The notes under the pieces are model-generated. The model made no database searches. It was not told the origin of the DNA and saw only the letters and a list, made by a program, of their open reading frames with translations. From Streptomyces sp. CG 926 (GTDB taxonomy: Bacteria > Actinomycetota > Actinomycetes > Streptomycetales > Streptomycetaceae): a DNA stretch of 64,000 nucleotides. Below are positions 58,465-64,000 of the stretch, one piece after another. Numbering within the stretch: the stretch's first letter is position 1; every line of letters begins with the position of its first letter. The DNA lies in the NCBI RefSeq assembly GCF_003148825.1, contig NZ_QGGZ01000014.1:1-64000 (forward strand), in the 5' to 3' direction. A program made the position numbers and the translations under genes.

Positions 58465-60054
58465 GTGACACGGGGCGACGCCCGGCCCGGCATACCGGCA
58501 TGCGGCGGCCCGCTTCACCACCATGTGCCCGTGATCCCATCCCACTTGATCGGTGCGCTCTCCGCCCTCGCCCTGCTCGCGCCCGCCTCGGCGTACGCGG
58601 CCTCCGCCCCCGCCGTGGCTCCGGCCCCCGGCCCCGACCGGCCCGGGGAGTTCTTCGCCGACCTCCCCAAGGGTGGTGATCTGCACAACCACCTGTCCGG
58701 AGCGGTCACCACCGAGTTCCTCATCGAACTCGCCGCCGGGGACGGCCTGTGCATCACCACCGACACCACCACCGCCGTGCCCCCGCCGTGCGGTGCCGGG
58801 ACCCGACCCGCCGCCGACGCGGTCACCGACCCGGCCTTCCGCCGGCAGGTCATCCAGGCCTGGTCGATGCAGGACTTCCCGGCCGACGGCAACGGCCACG
58901 ACCACTTCTTCGCGACCTTCGGCAAGTTCGGCGAGGTGACCTGGCGGCACCCCGGCCGGATGCTCGCGGAAGTGGCCAACTCCGCTGCCCGCCAGCACCA
59001 GTTCTACCTGGAGACGATGATCTCCCCGGCCTCGGGGCAGGCTCGCGCGCTTGCCGACCGGGTCGGCTACGACGCCGATCTCGACCGCATGCACGACAAG
59101 CTCGTCGCCAACGGGGGTCTGGACGCGGTCGTCCGACAGGCTCGCGCGGACGCCGACAGCACCGACGTCGAGTTCCGCGACGCCGCGCACTGTGACACAC
59201 CGCGCCCCGACGAGGCGTGCTCCCTGCCCTACCGGTGGATCTCCCAGGTCGCCCGCGCCGGCACCCCCGAGCGCGTGTTCACCCAGATGGCGCTCGGGAT
59301 GCGGCTGGCCGAGCGCGACCCGCGCTTCGTCGCCGTCAACCTGGTGCAGCCGGAGGACGACCCGGTCGCCCTGCGCGACTACCGCCTGCACATGCGGATG
59401 CTGAACTACCTGAAGACCCAGTACCCGAAGGCGCACATCACCCTGCACGCGGGTGAGCTCGTGCCGGGCCTGGTCAAGCCGGAGGACCTCACCTTCCACA
59501 TCCGGGAGGCCGCCCAGACCGGTCGGGCCGAACGGATCGGGCACGGTGTGTCGGTCCTGCACGAGGACCGTTGGGAGTCGCTCATGCGTTACATGGCCGA
59601 GCGGCGCATCGCGGTCGAGGTCCCCTTCCACAGCAACGAGCAGATCCTGCGCGTCTCCGGCGACGCGCACCCCTTCGCCACCTACCGCCGCCACGGCGTG
59701 CCGGTCGTCCTGGCAACCGACGACCCGGGCGTGTCCCGGATCGAGATCACCGACGAGTACCGCCGGGCCGCGGAGATGTACGGGCTCGGGTATCCGGAAC
59801 TGAGGGACCTGGCCCGGGCTTCCCTGGAGCACTCGTTCCTGCCGGGCCGGGGCCTGTGGAACCATGACGTCCGCACCGGCTACCGGCCGACCGGGGCGTG
59901 TGCCCGCGACGTCCAGGGCGCCGAGCGCCCGAGCGAGCGGTGCGCCCGGTTCCTGAAGGCCAGCCCGAAGGCCCAGGTCGAGTGGCGGCAGGAGGCGGCC
60001 TTCCAGCGCTTCGAGACCCATCACGCCCGGGTCACCCGTCCCGGCTCCCACTGA
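58465..60054 (+). CDS. Secreted adenosine deaminase-like metallo-hydrolase
   Basis: Up to 529 aa. The start is uncertain: GTG 58465, 58525 or 58531. IPSHLIGALSALALLAPASAYA is an export signal. ADA-family metal and catalytic motifs: GDLHNHLSGAVTTEF (HxH), ITLHAGELVPG (third His and catalytic Glu), RIGHGVSVLHED, PVVLATDDPGVSR (Asp pair). It is larger than cytosolic ADA (~340 aa) and includes an insertion with cysteines (GLCITTD, PPPCGAGT, HCDTPRPDEACSLPYRW), like extracellular ADA/ADGF proteins. It would deaminate adenosine or deoxyadenosine outside the cell. A 10-bp stem at 60078-60106 follows as terminator. Confidence 0.9.
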   Translation: MTRGDARPGIPACGGPLHHHVPVIPSHLIGALSALALLAPASAYAASAPAVAPAPGPDRPGEFFADLPKGGDLHNHLSGAVTTEFLIELAAGDGLCITTDTTTAVPPPCGAGTRPAADAVTDPAFRRQVIQAWSMQDFPADGNGHDHFFATFGKFGEVTWRHPGRMLAEVANSAARQHQFYLETMISPASGQARALADRVGYDADLDRMHDKLVANGGLDAVVRQARADADSTDVEFRDAAHCDTPRPDEACSLPYRWISQVARAGTPERVFTQMALGMRLAERDPRFVAVNLVQPEDDPVALRDYRLHMRMLNYLKTQYPKAHITLHAGELVPGLVKPEDLTFHIREAAQTGRAERIGHGVSVLHEDRWESLMRYMAERRIAVEVPFHSNEQILRVSGDAHPFATYRRHGVPVVLATDDPGVSRIEITDEYRRAAEMYGLGYPELRDLARASLEHSFLPGRGLWNHDVRTGYRPTGACARDVQGAERPSERCARFLKASPKAQVEWRQEAAFQRFETHHARVTRPGSH

Positions 60055-60077
60055 TCGCGGCGACGCCCGGTCGGACC

Positions 60078-60106
60078 CGGCCCGCGCTCCTCAGGGGCGC
60101 GGGCCG
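60078..60106. terminator. 10-bp stem between convergent genes
   Basis: CGGCCCGCGC (60078-60087) pairs with GCGCGGGCCG (60097-60106) around TCCTCAGGG. It lies 24 bp after the adenosine deaminase stop and overlaps the end of the convergent NUDIX gene. Confidence 0.7.
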
Positions 60107-60396
60107 GCCTGCACGGCTCGGGCGATCAGGTCGTGGATCAAGAACTCTCCGGGGAGCCGGTTCTCTTCCTCGATCTCTCGTGCGAGCGCCTCCAGCAGGG
60201 TTTCCCCGGCCTCGACATGGCCGCCCACGATGTCCCAGCTGTCGGGGAAGAGGTGGCGATCCGGGCTCCGCTTCTGGGCGAAGGCCTCGCCGTCGCCGTT
60301 GAGGATGACGGCGCCGACGGTCCAGAGCTCGCCGGCGGCGGGTACGGGCAGTTCGACGTCGGGGTCCACGTCGAACGATCGGTGTCGTGTCGTCAT
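60091..60396 (-). pseudogene. NUDIX-domain protein with internal deletion
   Basis: 101 aa from ATG 60396 (MTTRHRSFDVDPDVELPVPA). The Nudix box is present up to the REUxEE core (GGHVEAGETLLEALAREIEEE). The expected GU and the following strands are replaced at once by NRLPGEFLIHDLIARAVQAG, which looks like the C-terminal helix of the same family. About 45 residues seem lost in frame. Full-length relatives are about 150 aa. It might still be expressed, but a complete hydrolase fold is unlikely. Confidence 0.6.
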
Positions 60397-60616
60397 GGCC
60401 GCGAGCCTAACGAGGGGTTGTGGGGTCGATCTCCCGCGGGGGTGACCCCGACCTGTTCGAGCGATGTCGGCACCGTTCCTTCGTGCCTTGCTCCCGGTCC
60501 GGCCGTGACGCCCTCGATTTCCGGTCCGTTCTTCAGGGCACTTGTACGGGCAACCGTCGCATCCCGATGCATCCCGATGCGTCCCGTCCCATCTCGTCCT
60601 TCCGGAGGACCCTTCG

Positions 60617-61546
60617 ATGACCGAATCCGTCGCACCGCAAGGCACCGCCGCGCTGTTGGTCGACTCGCGGGGCCGTTACCTGTTGCACCTGCGCGACGCG
60701 AACAAACGCATCTGCGATCCGGGTACGTGGTCGATCCCGGGCGGAGGTCGGGAGGGCGAGGAGACGCCGGCGCAGACCGTCGAGCGGGAACTCCTCGAAG
60801 AGACGGGCCTGAGGGTGGCGTTGGAACCCTTCGCCATCGTCGACGCCCACGGGCCCGCGCCGCGGGAACCGGGTGTGCCGGACCGGCCGGACGATCCGGC
60901 CGCGGACCGCATCCAGGTGTACCTGGGGGCCTGGGACGGCGACGCCGACGAACTCCCCTGTCCCGAAGGCATCATGTTCCGCCACTTCGACGCGGCCACG
61001 ATCCCTTTCCTGACGATGTGTGGCTGGACGAAGGAGGTCATCGACCTCCACCAGGCCCGAGGCCTCGCCCCGGCGGGCGTACCGGCCCAGGCCCGGCCCG
61101 GCGGGGGCCGGGCCCGCCGGAACATCGTCGGTGTGCACCTCTACCTCGAACGGGACGGGCAGGTCCTGCTCGGGCTGCGTCATCCGGACTCCGCCTTCGG
61201 CGCGTCCACCCACCACTTCCTCGCCGGGCACTGCGAGCAGGAGTCCGCCGTCACCTGCCTGGTGCGGGAGGCCGCGGAGGAGGCCGGTCTGGTCATCGAC
61301 CCGGGTGAGGTGGAACTGGTCCACGTCGTGCACCAGGTGAACGAGCCAGGCGGCCGGCCCCGTATGCAGCTCGTCTTCCGCGCCCGGCGGTGGCAGGGCA
61401 CACCCGAGGTGCGCGAGCCCGACCGCTGTCTGTCCTGGAGCTGGTGGCCCGCCGACGACCTTCCCGAACCCGTGGTCCCTTATACCCGGGCCGCGATCGA
61501 GGGGATCCGGGCCGGCCGTCTCTACACCGAGCTCGGCTGGGCATGA
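60617..61546 (+). CDS. Double-NUDIX hydrolase
   Basis: 309 aa from ATG 60617 with GGAGG upstream. N-terminal Nudix (about 8-150) has a full box: GGGREGEETPAQTVERELLEETGL. The C-terminal Nudix (about 165-309, starting RNIVGVHLYLERDGQVLLGL) has a box variant, AGHCEQESAVTCLVREAAEEAGL, where Ser replaces the first conserved Glu while REAAEEAG is kept. So the first domain should hydrolyse a nucleoside-diphosphate-X compound and the second may be weaker or regulatory. The next gene, 33 bp on, begins with another Nudix domain, so they are likely co-transcribed. Confidence 0.9.
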   Translation: MTESVAPQGTAALLVDSRGRYLLHLRDANKRICDPGTWSIPGGGREGEETPAQTVERELLEETGLRVALEPFAIVDAHGPAPREPGVPDRPDDPAADRIQVYLGAWDGDADELPCPEGIMFRHFDAATIPFLTMCGWTKEVIDLHQARGLAPAGVPAQARPGGGRARRNIVGVHLYLERDGQVLLGLRHPDSAFGASTHHFLAGHCEQESAVTCLVREAAEEAGLVIDPGEVELVHVVHQVNEPGGRPRMQLVFRARRWQGTPEVREPDRCLSWSWWPADDLPEPVVPYTRAAIEGIRAGRLYTELGWA

Positions 61547-61579
61547 CTCACCCATGAACACGATCCCCGCGGCGGCGCC

Positions 61580-62977
61580 GTGAGCGGCGGCCCCCGGCAC
61601 ACGGTGCCGGTCGACGTCCATCTCGTCCTGCGTCGCGACGGCGACCGCGGCCCGGAGGTACTGCTGTCGCGCAGGGCCGGGCCAGTCTACGCGACCGGGC
61701 TCTGGCACCTGCCCTCCGGGCACCTCGACCCGGGCGAGGACATGGTCGAAGGGGTGATCCGGGAGGCCCACGAGGAGACCGGCGTGCTGATCGCGGCGGC
61801 GGACGTGACCGCCGCGGTCACCGTCCACCACCGCCCTCCCCGGGGCAGCAGTTCTCGGATCGGCGTCTTCTTCGAGGTCCGGCGGTGGGAGGGGCGGCCC
61901 GGCGTGAGGGAGCCGGACCGGTGCGACGGCATGGGCTGGTACCCGCTCGACGCGCTGCCGGAGCCGATGGTGGCGTACTGCCGGGCCGGGCTGGACGCCT
62001 ACCGGGCAGGCATGCCGGCCGCCGTGCACTTCCAGCGGCTCGGGGACCTCGTCGAGTACGCGGCGGACGGCGTCGACCGTACTCGCCTCCTGCCCGGCCC
62101 GCCCCCGCCCGCGTCCCCGCCCGGCGGGGCGGATCTTCCGGACCCGCTGCGGGTGTTCGCCGAGCGGGCCGTCGGCCGGATCGTGCGGACGGCCGACGTC
62201 TCCTGGCCGCGCGCCGGTGGCCGGGTCTGGCGGCTCACCGGATCCGGTGGCGGCACCTGGTACCTCAAGCACCACGGCGGGCCACGGTTCCACGACCGGG
62301 AGGTGGCCGCGTACCGGACGTGGGCGCCGGGGCTCGGGCGCCGGGTTCCGCGCCTCGTCGCTTGTGACCCGGTCGCGCGCGCCGTCGTCGTCACCGCGCT
62401 GGCGGGGTGGTCACCGCACGGCATGGACCTCGACCCGGCGACCGAGGTACGCCTGCAGCAGGGGCTGGGCCGGCTCGCCGCCGCTCTGCACGGCGCCTGC
62501 CCGGAGCGCCCCGCCGGGCCGTCCTCGGCCTCCGACACCGTGAAGCGGCAGTTGGAGGAGGCCCGACCGCATCTGGCCGCCGGGGACGGGGAGCTGGTCC
62601 GCGCCCTGGCCCGCGCCTACGAGGAGCTGCCGCCGCCGGTTCTGGTGCCCACGCACGGGGACCTCCAGTACCGCAACGTGCTCCTGTCCGACGACGGTGA
62701 GGTGCGGCTCTTCGACTTCGAGCGGTCGGAGTACGCCACCGCCACCCGGGACATGGTGCGCCTCGGCGACACCTGGGCGGGGCGGCGCGACCTGCGCACC
62801 GCCTTCCTCGACGGTTACGGCAGAGCGCTCACCTCCGTCGAGGAGCACCGGCTGGAGTGCGAGTCCGCCTTCGACGCGGTGTCCGGGATCGCCTACGGAG
62901 TCGCCCACGACGACCCCGAGATCGTCGAGCGGGGCCACCGCACCCTGTATCGGCTGCACGCCGCCCGAAGGCCGTGA
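61580..62977 (+). CDS. NUDIX - aminoglycoside-phosphotransferase fusion protein
   Basis: 465 aa from GTG 61580. Residues 1-145 are a Nudix domain (VDVHLVLRRDGDRGPEVLLS; box SGHLDPGEDMVEGVIREAHEETGV). Residues about 190-465 are an APH-like kinase: GGGTWYLKHHGGPRFHDREV (ATP-binding Lys, Glu), catalytic loop PTHGDLQYRNVLLSDDGEV with Asp and Asn, and metal-binding Asp in LFDFERSEYA. A Pro-rich linker (GPPPPASPPGGADLPD) joins them. No good ribosome-binding site precedes the GTG. A 9-codon ORF, ATG 61554 to TGA 61583, overlaps it and may couple translation. Hydrolysis and phosphorylation of one metabolite class is inferred. Confidence 0.9.
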   Translation: MSGGPRHTVPVDVHLVLRRDGDRGPEVLLSRRAGPVYATGLWHLPSGHLDPGEDMVEGVIREAHEETGVLIAAADVTAAVTVHHRPPRGSSSRIGVFFEVRRWEGRPGVREPDRCDGMGWYPLDALPEPMVAYCRAGLDAYRAGMPAAVHFQRLGDLVEYAADGVDRTRLLPGPPPPASPPGGADLPDPLRVFAERAVGRIVRTADVSWPRAGGRVWRLTGSGGGTWYLKHHGGPRFHDREVAAYRTWAPGLGRRVPRLVACDPVARAVVVTALAGWSPHGMDLDPATEVRLQQGLGRLAAALHGACPERPAGPSSASDTVKRQLEEARPHLAAGDGELVRALARAYEELPPPVLVPTHGDLQYRNVLLSDDGEVRLFDFERSEYATATRDMVRLGDTWAGRRDLRTAFLDGYGRALTSVEEHRLECESAFDAVSGIAYGVAHDDPEIVERGHRTLYRLHAARRP

Positions 62978-62987
62978 CCCTGGAGCG

Positions 62988-64000
62988 TCAGAGCGTCTCG
63001 CTGAGCGAGTCGGCCGGCCGCCGCCGTGCCGCCCGCGTCGCCGGCAGCGCCGCCGCCGCCACCGCGCCCAGGACCGCTACGGCGATCACGGTCGACAGCA
63101 CGGCCGGTGACGGCAGTTGGGCGACGCCCGCGCCGATCCCGCTGGAGGCCCCCTGGGTGTCCACCAGCCAGCTGCCGAACAACGCCCCCAGAGCCGTGCC
63201 CACCACGGCGGATGCCAATGCCGTCAGTCCGGCGGCCGTCACGATCATCGAGCCGATCTGCCGCGGCGTCAGCCCGATCGCCTTCAGCGCGAGCAGGTCC
63301 CGGCCTCGGTCCCGTACGCCCGTACCGATCAGCGTCAGCAATTCGATCAGGCCGATCAGCGCGAGGACCGCGATCAGGGCGGCGATCACCGCGCGTGCCG
63401 GTTCCAGCCGGTCGACCGGGTTGGGCGTCTGCCGGACCTCCAGGGCGGTGCCCGTCGTCCCGGCGAGCGCGGCGCTCACGGCCACGGGGTCCGCGCCCTC
63501 GCGCAGTACGAGGGCGTGGATGTCGGGGCGCAGCTCCGGGTCCCGCTCCCGCAGCGTGTCGATGGTCGTGGTGATCACCCGGCCCCCGGAATCGGGTTCG
63601 ATGGTGCGGCCGACGACGTGCAGGATCTGCGGTCGTCCCTCGACGGTCATCCGTACCCAGGCGCCGACGCGGACCCCGAGGAGGTCGAGCAGTCCTTGGC
63701 CGGCCACCGCCTCGTCCGGCCCGCTGACGGATCGGCCTTCGACGACCTTGGACGGGTACGGGTGCCGGGCCGTGCCCAGGCCTCGGAGCGTGATCGTGCC
63801 GGTCTGTCCCGGCACGAGCGCCGCCATCTCGGCGCCGGGGTGGACCGCGGCGACGTCCGGGACCGCCGCGAGGGCCCGCTCCTGATCCGCGTCGTTCACC
63901 CCGGCCGACTGTCCGGCCCGTACGGTCAGTGCCGCGGGCAGTCCCATCTGCGCGGGTCGGGTGCGGAACTGGTCGAGGGTCGACCAGGCGACGAGTGCGA
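62988..64000 (-). CDS. FtsX-like ABC transporter permease, partial (5' end outside window)
   Basis: At least 337 residues on the minus strand, continuing past 64000 in frame (ALVAWSTLDQFRTRPAQMGL). An extracytoplasmic MacB-type region (VRAGQSAGVNDADQERALAA ... GADPVAVSAALAGTTGTALE) is followed by the C-terminal FtsX domain: RAVIAALIAVLALIGLIELL, RDRGRDLLALKAIGLTPRQI (cytoplasmic coupling region), MIVTAAGLTALASAVVGTAL and VLSTVIAVAVLGAVAAAALP. It is the permease of a lipoprotein-export or envelope-related ABC system. The ATPase gene would lie beyond the window. Confidence 0.9.
   Translation of the reverse strand, partial: ALVAWSTLDQFRTRPAQMGLPAALTVRAGQSAGVNDADQERALAAVPDVAAVHPGAEMAALVPGQTGTITLRGLGTARHPYPSKVVEGRSVSGPDEAVAGQGLLDLLGVRVGAWVRMTVEGRPQILHVVGRTIEPDSGGRVITTTIDTLRERDPELRPDIHALVLREGADPVAVSAALAGTTGTALEVRQTPNPVDRLEPARAVIAALIAVLALIGLIELLTLIGTGVRDRGRDLLALKAIGLTPRQIGSMIVTAAGLTALASAVVGTALGALFGSWLVDTQGASSGIGAGVAQLPSPAVLSTVIAVAVLGAVAAAALPATRAARRRPADSLSETL

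Overview
The window is high-GC actinobacterial DNA, almost certainly a Streptomyces chromosome. Supporting signs are GC-rich third codon positions, GTG starts, a SARP/AfsR regulator, BTAD and ECF-type proteins, many secreted hydrolases, and an SCO5918-family gene beside a DEAD-box helicase and a cold-shock gene. I see no tRNA, rRNA or CRISPR array, no intact transposase and no conjugation or replication genes. The mix of sparse coding, decayed genes and dispersed small repeats suits an accessory or arm-like region. That placement is inference.

Layout. 1-8.3 kb is gene-poor: a truncated HAD hydrolase, a SnoaL-like gene with an in-frame stop, a methyltransferase, an MFS pump, a small secreted transglycosylase, tandem repeats, and a 1.3 kb array of about 90-bp units in two opposed orientations (5385-6703). 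8.3-10.2 kb is a tight three-gene operon: a 73-aa protein, a formylglycine-generating-enzyme-like protein and an APH(6)-like kinase, apparently leaderless. 10.3-11.7 kb holds secreted proteins including an NlpC/P60 hydrolase. 12.3-24.3 kb carries a membrane-tethered Mrr-like nuclease, an alpha/beta hydrolase, a TetX-like monooxygenase, an ECF sigma factor with a SnoaL-like tail, a lipoprotein and several conserved unknowns. 24.3-34.3 kb has an orphan GltD, a secreted GH64 beta-1,3-glucanase with a LacI-type operator, a choloylglycine-hydrolase-family Ntn enzyme, a soluble substrate-binding-like protein and a molybdenum hydroxylase pair. 34.5-38.1 kb is a cold-shock/RNA-helicase block with a MerR regulator.

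38.4-43.7 kb is the most coherent regulatory unit: an SDR, a large SARP/AfsR regulator and an FAD monooxygenase. Both enzyme genes are preceded by three identical GGTGAGC heptamers at exact 11-bp spacing, each with a -10-like hexamer 9 bp downstream. This is the classical SARP operator layout and predicts a small SARP-controlled oxidation module. An NmrA-like gene and a near-palindromic 169-bp element follow.

45.8-53 kb has a secreted GH2 exo-beta-D-glucosaminidase, a sirtuin, and an MFS pump/TetR pair with a perfect 20-bp inverted repeat at the pump start. 53-64 kb mixes decayed genes with a MerR regulator, a GNAT, a secreted adenosine deaminase, and a NUDIX cluster: one internally deleted, one double-NUDIX, and one NUDIX fused to an aminoglycoside-phosphotransferase-like kinase. 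It ends in an FtsX-type permease cut by the window edge. Eight or more loci are visibly broken, marking this as a region in flux.
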